Shown: positions 46,544 to 59,044 of the stretch, piece by piece
How the letters are laid out: every line of letters starts with the position of its first letter
How positions within the stretch are numbered: the stretch's first letter is position 1
Source of the DNA: Paramecium sonneborni
Taxonomy: Eukaryota; Ciliophora; Oligohymenophorea; Peniculida; Parameciidae
Length of the DNA stretch: 64,000 bases
Assembly: GCA_905182985.1 (NCBI GenBank)
Contig: CAJJDN010000091.1
Location: 265,085-329,084, forward strand
Direction of reading: 5' to 3'
Notes under the pieces: generated by a model
Seen by the model: the letters and a program-made list of their open reading frames with translations, nothing else
The model's database searches: none
Told to the model about the DNA's origin: nothing
Translations under genes and position numbers: made by a program

Positions 46544-49318
46544 TCATATTTAAAATTGATTACATTTTTGAATGTGTTTAAACATCGAATTGTTTTTAGA
46601 ACTAAAGTAATATTTTGGAGTATCTAGATATGCACTTTTATTATAGGAAGCGGTAGAATTGATATCTAATATTTCACTTTAATGTTAATGTGATTACAAT
46701 TAAGGTTGGATGTTGACGATAGATGAAAAATTGTAATCAGGAGTTTTTAAATAAGTTGGAGAATTCAATTCACTAGATTGATTTAATTCAAATTTATCAA
46801 AAACAATTTAATTTGATTGAATTGATTTATCTAAAATAATAGGATGTTTAATATTTCTGATTTGCCTCATTTTAACAATCATTTATAACTTTTATTTTAA
46901 AATTTTAATTCTAATTTTTTTTGGATTGCAAACACCTTTAAAAATAATATCTTATAAAGCTTAATTCTTTTTTAGTTTGCTAGAATTCAAATTTGATGAT
47001 AGTCCTAAGAGTAATGGAGCAGTATTTGGTTTTATTTTATTTTTAACAAGTTCTTACATTGCTGCTTATTAAGTTAAAGGATTAGTTCTATCATAATCAG
47101 TAGGTAATTTCATATAGATATCTTCATATCTAACTTATTCTTCTTCTTCATAAATATCCTTATACAAGATTCTATGTATTCTATATGTAGGAATGATTAG
47201 TTCTAAACCAGATATTACTAAAGATGCAACATTGATTGTCTAACATAGTTAAGTTGAATGAAATGAATAATCTATTAGAAATTACATGGTACTTAATAGA
47301 AGTGGAGATAGGTCTAATAAACTTAACATTTCTCTATCAAGATGACTACTTTGAAAAGGAGGCTTACAATTTCTTCGTAAAAGCAAATACTTTTATATCC
47401 AATAATATAATATCAATCCAATCAATCCAAATAAAATTGAAATAGGAATTATGGGAGCAAAGAAAAGTGTAAGCCAAGTAGTCTTGCATAAATATGCATA
47501 TTAATCATAGAATGAAACTTAAGGACCTTCAAATAATTTATTGGCTTCTATCTAATTTAAATCAGTATTTTTTTCAATTCTCATTTACTTTAATTTCTTA
47601 ATTAAATAAAAAATATTAAAATAAGCTGATAATGGTACTAATAGAGCATTAGTACCTGATACATATAAAATATCATCTGCTATTCCTCCCTATTATTATA
47701 CAGCTAAATTAAATAGATGTTTATCTTATTTCGAATACTAATAATAAGTTCCAATCACATTAATTATTATTACTAACAAACAAGAATTAATGAACTAAAC
47801 ATAACTTAACTTTTCAGCCATCGAAGTATCCTAATGAGTTTTTGTAACATGTCTCTCTTAATTAGCTAATTTAGTTATAAAATAATAGATGAGTCCATCA
47901 ACTATTGTAATTATCAACGATTTTGATAATGAAGAAATCGTTTTCATTAGAAATTAATTATTTTCTGAAGTCAAAAAAAATTGATTCTAATTTAACATTA
48001 AATTCTACTTAAAACACATTTAAACCATAAAGTGTACATAAAGATATACCCAACAAAAAAAGAATAACGAACCAACTTAATATTCTTCTCTTTAGATGAT
48101 TATATTCATCTGTACCACAATTCTCCCAAAATACATCATCTGGTTCAGGAGCTCTTGAAATTTCAATATAATGATGTTTTAAGTAAAATCCTCTTCCATC
48201 TTTCTTTTTAATTATTGATTTCAAAACTATCATTAATCTTTCCCAATATGAAAGTTTTGTTTACTCTAACAAATTTTGTAGTTCTAGATTTTATTTAGTA
48301 TTAAATACATTTTTTTGTTTGAAACGTAATAAAGGCTATTTAAGTAGTTTTTTAATATGAACCATTTTCTATCTCCTCTTCTATCTTTTGTTGTTATTTT
48401 GAAATTTCTTTAATTTATTTTAATAATTTCTCTCTATTATTATATGATGACTTTTCAAGTTATTTTTCTAATTATATCTTTTGTCTTCCTTTATCAACAT
48501 ATTGTGCTATATCATAAGCGATATTGATCTTTACTACTTCATAATTATTTCTTGGATCAAACTCTTTACAATATTGTTCTAAAGCTATTTTTAATTCTTT
48601 TTCATTATAATCATTTTTTGGTAAATTGTTCATAATCGCTGTAAAATCAGATGGAGACAATAATTCTTTGTCTATTGCATATTCTATTTTGTGTTATTTC
48701 TCTCGAATCAATACCATTAAAATTTTTACAATTATTACCGAAGCTAGTATCAATGAAGATTAGATTAATTTATTTTCATCATCTAGTTATTTATTCACAA
48801 ATGATATTTTCGATGTTTAAGACTATATACAAACATCAGAATAATGTTAACAGATAGTCTCACAATTTTAAAATAAATTCTTAAAATCTTAATAATCTAT
48901 ATGTTAGAGTGGACAATTTTAATTACAACCATTTTATTTCCAATATTTATATGCATAATTACTAGGGGCAATACAATTATTTGATAAATAATTATGAGAA
49001 ACATTTGGAAGTGTAAAAATAAAAAATAAAATTAAGTGTAACAGTATAATGAGCTGCATTAAGTTAAAAAATAATGGAACACCTTATCCTAAAAATGCTA
49101 AATTTATGATATTAATATTTAAATGTATAGGCAATTTCTTAATGCTAAGTCCACAACATTGACAGTAATCAGAGTTTTTAACATTCTAACCACAACTAGT
49201 TGCTTACTAATATAAATTACTTAAAATTTACTTGATGTTATACTGCATATTATAATTTAGGTGGTTTCTAAAGAGGATCAAATTCTAATGTTTCACCAAT
49301 AAATTTTGGATAATTCAT
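46544..49318 (-). CDS. OSCA/TMEM63/CSC1-family mechanosensitive channel-like protein
   Basis: Three introns (25, 25 and 22 nt) leave 900 residues; ATG 49316-49318, TGA 46544-46546. Hydrophobic segments near residues 70, 90 and 190 precede a cytosolic RRM-like domain starting SDFTAIMNNLPKN. A long coiled-coil insertion (QKIEEEIENG) sits within it, and it resumes with TQIAFITFQTKK. After it comes the family motif APEPDDVFWENCG followed by RRILSWFVILFLL, as in CSC1/TMEM63 (P.PDI.W.N). Several further membrane helices follow, then a Ser/Asn-rich C-terminal tail of 200 residues. The family forms osmosensitive or stretch-activated cation channels. Confidence 0.85.
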
Positions 49319-49668
49319 ATATTAATATATTATATATAATAACACTACCATCTATATGTAATTATTTAGAAATAAATAATGATAATAGAAATGTATGTTA
49401 GAAGGTTATCAACAATTAAAAAGATTCATCAAAAAATATATTGTTTGACTTATAAAATAATTTCAAAAAATATTTTTAGTTTTTTTTAAGTCTAAATAAG
49501 TTTAAGAAAATTTCTTACCATCAATATGATATTATTTGTTTGAGAGATTAGTAATTTATTAAATTTACAATTAATTGAAATACATAAAACGTATAAATTT
49601 ATACCTTTTGTGATTAGAAAACAATAATCACTGTTTAAAATAAAATCTTTTGTTAATCATCAATATAA

Positions 49669-50217
49669 TCAAGATTATTCTTATTGATCTTAAAGTAACT
49701 CTTAACCTTCACTTTGCATAGTTTTACTTTTATGCAATCGAGCAGACTGGATGATAGAAAGTTTCTTTTTTTCTTCTTGAACAATGGATTTAACTCTAGA
49801 TCCACTTCTTTTTTCATCAATTTTGATGAATCTATCTACTCTTTTGAATTAAACCCAAGCTTTTCCTTCCATTAATTCATCCAACTAGAAAGAAATAAGA
49901 ATAGACATACTTCAAGATTGATTTCTTCTTCTGAATAACCATTTTTTTTAACAATTTCCCAAAATGCCATCCATTCATCTTCGGTGATATCTCCACTCTT
50001 ATCAAAATCTACAGCATCGAATAATGCTTCAGTATTAAGTTTAGCAAAATTAGACTTCCTTAGTATTTAAATGATTAGAATACCAAAACTGTTAAGTTCC
50101 TTATTTGTCAATTGTTCCATTGCCTTTAATATCAATTTTTTTGAAGATTTCAATAGCTTTAATTCTTAGTTTTTCGCTTAAAGGTTCATCTATAGTAGTT
50201 GTATGAGAACATCCCAT
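49669..50217 (-). CDS. EF-hand protein with predicted N-myristoylation
   Basis: Two introns (25 and 26 nt) leave 165 residues; ATG 50215-50217, TGA 49669-49671. The start MGCSHTTT fits an N-myristoylation site with a palmitoylatable Cys. Two EF-hand loops are visible: DIKGNGTIDK (residues about 30-42) and DFDKSGDITEDE (about 65-77), the second canonical. The C-terminus is basic (RVDRFIKIDEKRSGSRVKS; KKKLSIIQSARLHKSK). Probably a membrane-attached calcium sensor. It is divergent with the cytochrome-b5 gene, with 16 bp between the start codons. Confidence 0.8.
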
Positions 50218-50233
50218 TAGATTTAATAATTTA

Positions 50234-51119
50234 ATGAATAATAAGGAAGTAATCAATTTGTACATAGAAGACAGATAGGATACTTTAGAATGGAGTGGAG
50301 ATGATGTAGAAATAGAAATACTTGATGAAGTAGTGACATTTATTCTAAATGACATAAAACAAAAGTATTAAACTGATTTGTTGACTTTGAGAGATTAAGA
50401 GAATCAATATTATGAGATTGATTAAATAGTAGAATTTAAAAGACCTCATACATACATCACAATACCATAAAGACATGATGTAAAAACATTAGCAAAGGTA
50501 TTAAATAGAATAAGCTAAGAATGAATTAAGGACAAATAGAAACATTTATACCATTAAAAAAGACAGTGTTCTATTAGATAAGTATAAGGAAGCTAGTAAA
50601 GTAGAAAGTATTGAATATTAAATCACAGCTATTAAAAAAGCTAATCAAAAATATGTAGACACTTTAATAGGCATTTTTGATGATTTAGTAATATAACCTA
50701 AAAAACGCAACTCTATAAAGAATGAAATAGCTAAACCTATACAATTTTAGAATGAACCTGAATCTCCAAAATTTGGATAATCTCCTAAGGAAAGTGTCTC
50801 ACCAAGTTGGATCTTAAGGAAATCACTTAGTGATAGCAGCAAGAAAAACGATTTAAAGTAATTTACAATCGACGAGGTATGACTATCCTACTGAAAGTAG
50901 GTGGCCAAACATAACACTATCAATTCAGCATGGATTGTTATCAATTCCAAAGTTTATGATGTTACTAAATATTTAAATAAACATCCTGGAGGCCAAGAAG
51001 AACTTATGAAAGGAGTTGGAACTGATGCAACTCCTTTATTTATGTAAAATCATCCATGGGTTAATGCTCATTATCTATTAGAACAATTTTAAGTTGGATT
51101 TCTAATCAATCATAAATGA
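50234..51119 (+). CDS. Protein with C-terminal cytochrome b5-like heme domain
   Basis: Two introns (22 and 24 nt) leave 279 residues; ATG 50234-50236, TGA 51117-51119. The first 190 residues are acidic to basic and helical, with no known domain. The last 80 form a cytochrome b5 domain: FTIDEVAKHNT, AWIVINSKVYDVTKYLNKHPGG, and a second histidine region MQNHPWVNAHYLLEQFQVG. The axial His of HPGG is present. The second ligand is probably the His in QNHPW or NAHYL. No membrane anchor is seen, so it is probably soluble. Redox partner unknown. Confidence 0.85.
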
Positions 51120-51145
51120 ATTATATATATATATTTATATATAAC

Positions 51146-52209
51146 TCAAATATCTATAGGTGGCATCGTATCTCCCTCTACTATGTGAGATTCATGTTCT
51201 TCACCCAATTTACTTTTATCACATAAAATAAATTTGCTTGATTATAATAACTAATCTATAAATTCTACATTCCTTTCCAAATTTTTATTATATTCAAATA
51301 CCAAAGAACCTCGAAAATGCATCAATTTCAACATATCTACTAACTATGTTTCATTATTTATCAAATCATTACATGTGAGTAACTAACTATCCCTTCAGAT
51401 AAATTCTACTGTTTTATATATTGCTCTTCAAAGATGAAGTTTTTCAAAAATATTGTATTATATTACTCATTAACATGCTAATAAAGGGTTGCCAATATAT
51501 CTCTATTTTAATCCAATTCACTCTATTAAGGATTTGCATATCTGTAAATATTAAAATTGACACTTTTCAAAGTTTTCTGTTGATTTGCCAATTTAAATAA
51601 TAAATCATATGTGAATTTTGGATTATAACTAAGTACATGATTCACTTCAAAATTGAATGAATTCTCTATTACAGTTTGTAAATCATCTAATTCCTCTTTT
51701 ACTAAAGTCAAAAATTCTTCCTCTTTAACAATGTTTCCATCATGTTTTAATGCATAAAAATAAATTTATCATATATACCATAAATACTTGGAATTGAGTC
51801 TTATTTTGATCTGTTTTCAATTTAAATAGATGTTGACAAATTTATAATAATGCTTTTTATTCTAATTTTCTAAATTATCCATCTCTCAATATTGTAGGAA
51901 CATTTACACTGACGCCACGAACTAAGATTTTTATATTTTCTTAAACTTACATATAAAAAAGGATGGGTCAAATATTTTCTTTATACATTCATTATTATGC
52001 TCAGCCAAAAAATCCATTAGTTCTACTTAATCATTTAGATTATATATTATGCGATGTATTTTTAAGTCTCTTAACTTTTGAAAATCATTAAAATCCTTCA
52101 AACTATTAATACGAACACTGAAACTAATTGCACTCTTGTCAAATTCATAGATTTAGTCTCTAATAACATTTGCAGAAAACTTATATAAACATCGATTAAT
52201 AAATTTCAT
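51146..52209 (-). CDS. Hypothetical protein with unresolved splice in the middle
   Basis: Two long minus-strand pieces clearly belong to one gene. The first starts ATG 52207-52209 (MKFINRCLYKFSANV) and runs, with a 29-nt intron, to KTDQNKTQFQ. The second runs from FYALKHDGNIVKEEEF through TLVKEELDDLQTVIENSF, across a 23-nt intron, to DTMPPIDI and TGA 51146-51148. Between them (51755-51800) no GT..AG intron of the right phase is found, so there is either a frameshift or an unusual splice. A minus frame upstream (about 52220-52420, MNLLDIQLKKQKSRVHQF) may be an additional 5' exon. Helical content; no known domain. Confidence 0.5.
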
Positions 52210-52740
52210 CTTAATTAATTTTATTATCACGCATCATTATTATTATTTGTAATTATTCTTCACTAATTTAATAAATTTTACCTTCATTATTTTAATGTTC
52301 CAATTCTTAAATAAATTAATGAACTCTGCTTTTTTATTTTTTTAATTGAATATCTAATAAATTCATAACTCTTTCTAAATAGGATTCAATCACAAGACTT
52401 TATATTATTATTTACATCGTTTAATTAGAAAAAGAAAATTCTCAAATAATAAATATGATTATAGACTGATGTAATAATTCTTTCAATTTTGAAAACTTAT
52501 TTAAGAGAAATTCTTTTGTAATTTTACTTATAAAAGATTTTTCCATAATCTAAAAAGTAATCATAAAGAAAAAGTAGTATGCAAATCAATGATTCTACTT
52601 ATATCTAATTATTAATTGTTAGCTAAATAAATATCATCAACTACTATATTTGTTAATTTATATATTTAATTAATTAGATAAAATATTCTAAAATAACATT
52701 TGCATTTTCGATTGGCATAATAATTAAAATTATTATATTC
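52210..52740. other. Divergent spacer with a possible 5' exon
   Basis: Contains the minus-strand coiled-coil-like frame mentioned for the neighbouring gene, and the promoter region of the small plus-strand gene. Nothing else is seen. Confidence 0.3.
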
Positions 52741-53108
52741 ATGCTAATTAGGTTATCAACTAATATCATTAAAAGAATAAGGTAAACATATTGCATTCAA
52801 GTATCTCTTCAATAATATATAAGAATTCTACTAGAACTCAGTTGGAAACATTATCCAAAATTGATGATCTAGAAAAAATATAATAAGAATGGATAGATTT
52901 GGCTAAATCAAAAAACAACAACAATAATGATTAAGATGAAGAAATTGAAGAGTAAGAAGATAAGAAAGAAACTAAAGATGATAAAGATTTATAAGAAAGT
53001 GATAGTGATTCTGATGATGATGAACCAAAGGGAGGAAGGAAAATACCTTTAGTTGAATTGGTCAAAGGTTTTATTCCTAGACTTTTAAGACCAGAACCTC
53101 AAGAGTGA
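52741..53108 (+). CDS. Small acidic protein with mitochondrial-type presequence
   Basis: One 20-nt intron leaves 115 residues; ATG 52741-52743, TGA 53106-53108. The N-terminus MLIRLSTNIIKRISISS is basic, hydroxylated and amphipathic, as in mitochondrial targeting peptides. A short helix (LEKIQQEWIDLAKSK) is followed by a very acidic stretch (DEEIEEQEDKKETKDDKD, SDSDSDDDE) and a C-terminus with GGRKIPLVELVKGFIPRLLRPEPQE. I do not recognise the family, but the C-terminal segment looks conserved. Confidence 0.6.
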
Positions 53109-54309
53109 TAAATATATAGTGTGATTTTTAACATAACTATTTATAATCCATTTCAATATTAAAGCCAATCTATAAAAATAATTTATTGAAACAAAAATAC
53201 GTTAATTTCATTTGCTCTATTTATAGAAATTATAATGCATTAAAAAAATTTAATTGGTTCAAATAATTGATTTAATATTAATAAGGACAAACGAAAACAT
53301 AAGTATTCCATCTTTTATGTTCTATTTTGAACCTAAAAATTACACAAATAATAGAAGCAATGATTACAAATTACATCAATCATCAACAAACTTTAAAAAA
53401 GAAGTAATATTAAATAGAGATATTCATACAAATTTAAAAAGATTAAATGTAAATAAGATTTTTTATAAAACCAATAAATAATATCCAAATATAATATTAT
53501 TATGCTCATATACATACTTTTTATAATTCTAACAGAAACTAATTTGAATTTTTTATATTTCTTATTCCTACAACAGTAGTTTTCAGTATTTTGGAATTGT
53601 GTTATGGCGATTTAAATACTATTGAAAAAGTATTTTTTAATGAAATATGATTTTTTTTAAAGTAAATATTATTTATCAAATCAAAAGAAATCTTTAATTA
53701 TTAAAAAATTTTACTGGATCATACTAATAAAAAATATTCAGCTTAAACAGTTTTTAGTAGAAAAAAACAAAAACAATTGATTGATTTACATATGGTCTTT
53801 AAATTTAAATTTTCAAAAATAATTTCCAAAGATAATCTGTTAGAACAAGTTTATAAGAGTTAATTAATTTTTAAACATTTTTTAAAACTTATTTCTTCTT
53901 TACATTTTTAATTTAAATATTTAAAATTGTATATATTTCAAGAAATAAAATAAAGAATGATTTTAGATAATAGGCAAAGTACAAATTTTTAACTTTAATT
54001 TTGACATTATATATAAAAAATAATTTAATTTTTTTACAATATTAGATCAATTTTGTAATTATAATGATATGAATATATAGTATTTTAGATTAAGTTAGGT
54101 TGAAAATATGTTATTAAAAACATATAATTTAATTTATAAAAATAAATGTTTAAATAATAAGGTATAAGATATTAAGTTTGTTCAAAGTTATTAAATAAAC
54201 TCAAACTGAAATACAATCTCTAATTTAGTAAGTTAAAATTTAAAAAAATAAAAATAACCATATATTTTTATCATACTCTCAATTAATTAGAGTAATTTTA
54301 TTATTAAAA
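53109..54309. other. 1.2 kb with open but unmatched frames
   Basis: A plus frame at 53254-53523 and another from about 53640 to 54000 (KDNLLEQVYKSQLIFKHFLKL) lack TGA over 75-110 codons. Neither shows a domain, and the second is preceded in frame by a TGA. They may be relics of a gene or chance open frames. Long A/T runs occupy the rest. Confidence 0.3.
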
Positions 54310-55154
54310 ATGCAATTTAACTTTTTAATCTCAAAATGCATGTCAGTTAATGAAAATGGAATGAGTATTTTAAATGGAGGTTAATAACACAATCAATAAC
54401 TTGATGAAGTGATTAAAATTATGGGTGAAGCATCTGCAAAGGTATATGAAGTAAATAATGTTAGGCATAAAATTTGAAATAAGTTATAACAAGTCCATCA
54501 AGATTTTATCAAACTGATTAAGGAATATATATTAAATCAGAAGGAAAAGTATGAATATAATTATATGTAATTAGCAATGTTTAGGAATGTTGAAGATTGG
54601 GAGAAAAAATTTATTTCATAGAGATTTAAGTGGATTAGTTAAAGAAATACAGCCTTTGTGTGTGTTAGACTTTTATGTGCATGAATCTGTGTAGAGAAAG
54701 GGAATTGGGAAAGAATTATTTGAAGAAATGCTAAGATGTGAAATAATTAGCCCAGAAAAATTAGCATATGATAGACCATCTCCAAAATTACTTGGGTTTC
54801 TTAAAAAACATTATCATCTTTCTAATTATATCCCTTAGAATAACAATTTTGTTATCTTTTCATAATATTTTGAGAATAGAAAGTAAAACTTAAATAATTA
54901 ACTGGCATCCTCTTAATCAACATAATTTTAATATTCATCAACACCTTCAAAAGTTGAATAATTGGGATCATTAATGTCATAAATGACTATTTAATCAACG
55001 TAATCGAAGAATCAATAATAAAAGGACAGCAAATCTTAAACTCCATGGGCAACAGATCAAAAATAATAATAAAATGTATACAATTATTTTTATTTATAAG
55101 ATGTATTAAACTACAACTGGACTTATGTCAGCTTAAATTTGCAAAAAAAGATGA
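54310..55154 (+). CDS. Alpha-tubulin N-acetyltransferase (Mec-17/ATAT1 family)
   Basis: Three introns (23, 26 and 25 nt) leave 256 residues; ATG 54310-54312, TGA 55152-55154. The Mec-17 signature is strong: [34 protein letters not shown], then [27 protein letters not shown] with the catalytic Asp and acetyl-CoA-binding loop, and [20 protein letters not shown]...QNNNFVIF. The enzyme acetylates alpha-tubulin Lys40 inside ciliary microtubules. The C-terminal 70 residues are Gln/Ser-rich and variable. Fits a ciliate well. Confidence 0.95.
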
Positions 55155-55220
55155 AATATTAACATACTATTATAACAAATTCAATTCTACATATAAAAAA
55201 TAAACTATTAATTTTAATAT

Positions 55221-56540
55221 TCATAAAAATCTTATGTTTTTCATCCATTATTCTTTAAAATAAAATTTAGAAATTTGTTTTTCAACTCCGAAATAAAATA
55301 ATCCATTAGGAACTGAATTTAAATCTTCAAAGGACTGTTAAAAATGCTTCTATGTCATTCTAACAAGAGGTGGTGAAGTATACAAATAAAACTCAAGATT
55401 TTAATCTCCTAACATCTATTACATATAATTTTAATTAAACTTACATCCTTTATTAAATCATACAAATCCTTTATTGTTTCTAATGGTCCAAAGAATGCTT
55501 AAACAATAACACTATCTGGAAATTAAACTCTAATTTCTGTTTTTGAGTAGATTGGTTTTTTAAGTAATTCTTCATATTCTTTTTTTCGTTTAGAAGTAAA
55601 TTGCTATTCTTCAAGAGACTATTATAAAGATATAATATACCTAAGCAACTTATTAAAGGAACTGTAAAAGTTATTGATCATTCTGAGGCTCTACTTATTC
55701 ATAATCGTATTAGTTTTAAATTTATTATTGCATTTACACAGATGATTATTATTTTCTACCATTAAATACTTTAATTTTTCTATTAGTTATTGGTTAACTC
55801 ATTATTTCCTAAAATAACAAATTATATGTTACAAATCTTATCTAATTCAATTATTCAAGTTTCTAAGAGAACTAATAAACATTATAGCCTTCATTTTTTA
55901 TTATTTCAGAGGTGAGAACGACATTTTATGATGAAGTATGAATTTTAGGTTTTTAAGGATCGAATTCTTATTTATTTTTGGAATAATTCTCTAATATTTA
56001 TGCAGCCTCTTTCCATATAGTTTGTTGTTCATTTTCATATTAAACCATTAAGTATTCAGCTACTAATGTCCAACCTAAATTCATTAAGTAATTTAATGCT
56101 GATGGATATTTGATTATGTTATTTTAAAGTGTTTTTGAGGATATACTAATTTTTTATTTTTCTAAACTATGTGGATTAATTATAACGTTGGAGATTATTT
56201 TTAATAGTATTTCTAAAGTTTTAAATAGTTAATCCTCATCTGGAATTTCTGATATTATTTTAGCTAATTCTATTTGCCAATCTAATTTCTACTCATTCTA
56301 TCTTTAAACATACTCCATTAATAATTAACCTATTCTTTTTGGAATTTTGAATTCTTCAAAATTTTCCTATTTCATATTTTTAATCGAGTCTTTTGTGTCG
56401 TACCAATTTTATTCAAGTCTTGTGTTAGATAAATTAATATACATTTCAATATATGGTTCTACAAGAGACACAGGCTTTTTCATTTCAAATGCTATTTGAT
56501 ATAATGCTGATCTAACATAAGAGGTCTGTTTTTATTACAT
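55221..56540 (-). CDS. UBX-domain protein with PUB-like region (UBXN6-like p97 cofactor)
   Basis: Two introns (22 and 29 nt) leave 422 residues; ATG 56538-56540, TGA 55221-55223. The first 160 residues are helical with no clear domain. A middle helical region includes LEILLKIISNVIINP and YPSALNYLMNLGWTLV, resembling a PUB domain. The C-terminal UBX fold reads TEIRVQFPDSVIVQAFFGPLETIKDLYDLI, LYTSPPLVRM and FEDLNSVPNGLFYFGV. UBX proteins recruit the p97/Cdc48 unfoldase to ubiquitylated substrates. PUB plus UBX order is that of UBXN6/UBXD1. The usual FPR loop is replaced by GPLE, so p97 binding may be through PUB. Confidence 0.75.
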
Positions 56541-56586
56541 TGCTATATTATTATATTTATTTGAGAAAATATTATAAAAAAATACA

Positions 56587-57876
56587 TCAACAAAATATTA
56601 TTTCATAAAAATAGTTAATTACTAAGAAAAATAAAAATACTAAATGGATTTTGTGTGAATTCTATCTATATTGAAATATTGTTGATCCCAATAATAAATA
56701 CACTGAGGTTGAGGTCAATAATTCTTACAAACTAAAAATATTGAATAAAATTAGTAGACCAATTGCAATAACATTAAATTCCAATTAAGATATAAAATTT
56801 CTTTGACCAAATATTACTGGAATTTACCAAACCAATAATGCTAATCCATTTAATTTCCATTAATAAAATAAAATCAAACCAACTACTGGTACTAAAATCC
56901 ATCTATATCCTATTCTAGTTATATAACTTGTGATTAAAATTATGATTGAGATTTCTAATGCAAATCCTATAAATTATTTCCAAAATGTTATATCCAAATA
57001 AGTAATTGTAAATTACAGAATATAATACTCTATAATTAGTAATAATATCGATCCACTTAAAACTAGTAGATTTTCACAAATACGTCTCCTTTTTTTAAGA
57101 TTTAATAGTGATTTAAACAAACCAAATATGCTTGCTAAAGTTCCAATTATTAATACATTAACAGTAAATAATTCAAAAAACCATAAAAATGGATAAAAAA
57201 GATATAATAAGTAATAAAATACTCCAAATTGACGTAACATATTAATTAGAGATGTTAAAAACAAACCTTTTAACATTGCTTATTAACCAAAACATTAAAT
57301 TTCTTTATGTCTTCCCCATTATTATTTACAAAACCAACAAAATTAATGAGCACATGCTTTACATGTCATGTGTTTACAACCTCCATTTCTCTAGATTAAA
57401 ACACCACAACTTGGACATTCATTTGCAGTAATAAAACAATAAAAAAATTCTCTAATGATTCCAAAGATATTTTTAATCCTATATACTGCTTTAAAAGTAA
57501 ATGATGCTAAGGCAAAATCTCTCCATTTTATGCCACATTCTATACATTATAGTTCATCATCACATTTATTTTATAAATCAATGTATCCATAATATTTGCA
57601 TTTTCCATTTGGGCATGGACGAACATCTTAACTTTTTAGGTATTCTTTTACCAAAATCTCTTAAATCATTCTTTCATATGGTTAGTCAGAACAATAACTT
57701 AAGATTTCATCCCTAGTATAACTGAAAGGACAATCTTAATTTGGACACTAAATTATTTAAACAGCTTTATCTTTATTTTTCTCTTCAAACCAATTTATTA
57801 GACAAAGCAAACAAAAGTGACAACCGCATTTTGTTGTAAAATTATTTTTGGAAGTACATATTATACAAATATACAT
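56587..57876 (-). CDS. RBR (RING-IBR-RING) E3 ligase with multi-pass membrane C-terminus
   Basis: Intronless, 429 residues; ATG 57874-57876, TGA 56587-56589. Residues 3-50 form RING1 (CIIC, TKCGCHFCLLC, CPNQDC), an IBR-like site follows (RPCPNGKCKYYGY, LQCIECGIKW), and RING2 is CPSCGVLIQRNGGCKHMTC-x2-C-x3-FCWFC. RING2 includes the catalytic GGC Cys of RBR ligases. About seven hydrophobic segments fill residues 220-425 (FYYLLYLFYPFLWFF, VLIIGTLASIFGLF, ILLLIIEYYIL, and so on). RBR ligases pass ubiquitin through a thioester on RING2. The membrane tail places this one on an organelle membrane. Confidence 0.9.
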
Positions 57877-57911
57877 TTAAATTATAATATATTGAAATTA
57901 ATATCATACAA

Positions 57912-58689
57912 TCATAATATCTATTCTGATGCCAAATCAACCAATTCTTCAAATGACAAATGTTAATTTTATTTGACAAACTTATCAAATTTATCTGGAG
58001 ATAATTTAAATATTTCAGATAATTTTAATGTTTTACTATGCAAATCTTCAATTATTTCTTTATCTTATATATTTTATTATAATTATCTCTATTCTTAATT
58101 AATCTATTTTTATTATTGATTCTGTTTGTCATATCCAAATAGCACTTATTTCTTCTTCAAAAGGGCTTCTTTAAAATCTATGACACTATTTTTTAGATTT
58201 ACTATATTAACAATTGAATAAGTTCTTCACTTTATTAATTGATGTTTTAAAAAAACCATCAAAATATTCCTCATGCTCTGGTTTCGATAATATTAGCAAA
58301 GGATGAACTTAACCATGACCTAAACATTTTTCACAAAACTCCAAATTTTCACAGACTATACATTTATATCTAGCATTTATAATTGGAGTAGAATGACATT
58401 GACTGCAAATTGTGTTTGGATGAACTATTGTTTCATTTTCTTTCTCTTTAAGAATGATTTTGATTACTTACTAATTCTAACCTTATAAAATCTTTAATTA
58501 TTGATCACTATCAATTATTAATTATACTCCCTCAGAATTTATTGATAAAAGTTGGAACTCAGGATATAGAACTCGACCTAAACGATTTTCTGCATATGAT
58601 ATCAATTACTAATATGACATCTCTTTGAAATTTCCAGAATATAAAAAAGATTAGTTCAAACTTGGAATTGATAATTTAAGATGTTGCAT
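57912..58689 (-). CDS. ZZ-type zinc-finger protein with PB1-like N-terminus
   Basis: ATG 58687-58689; a main frame runs about 185 codons to a TGA, and a second frame in phase with the 3' end reads NQQQKQ..., then KLSEIFKLSPDKFDKF and SFEELVDLASEQ with TGA 57912-57914. They must be joined by one intron I could not place. The N-terminal 75 residues (MQHLKLSIPSLNQSF, NRLGRVLYPEFQLLSIN) are PB1-like. A ZZ finger follows: VHPNTICSQCHSTPIINARYKC, then CENLEFCEKCLGHG. PB1 plus ZZ is the layout of p62/NBR1 autophagy receptors, and the helical C-terminus could be UBA-like. That last point is speculative. Confidence 0.6.
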
Positions 58690-59044
58690 TATATATTTAA
58701 ATTTATCAAATTAAATTAATGAATTCCTTTTATACTCTAAATTCTAGAACAAATATTAGAACTCATGAATTAAATTTCAAAAATCCAAAAAATAAATATC
58801 TTTCATAATATAAGTTTTTCACTAAGAATTTCTTTGCTAAATCTCAATTGTTTTTAATCTTTCATTTTTCTTTAATTTTTTAATCAGATTTATGACTTTT
58901 TTTTATAAACTAATAATTATAATAATAATTGTAAAAAAAAAAGAAAATATGATTTAAATAATTAAATCTGTTTATTAGCCTCTGCCTTAAACGAGTGATA
59001 TAAATATTCATGTAAAATGATCAAAATCATAAAAATTTATACTA
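58690..59044. other. AT-rich spacer
   Basis: Promoter side of the ZZ-finger gene. No feature is recognised. Confidence 0.3.
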
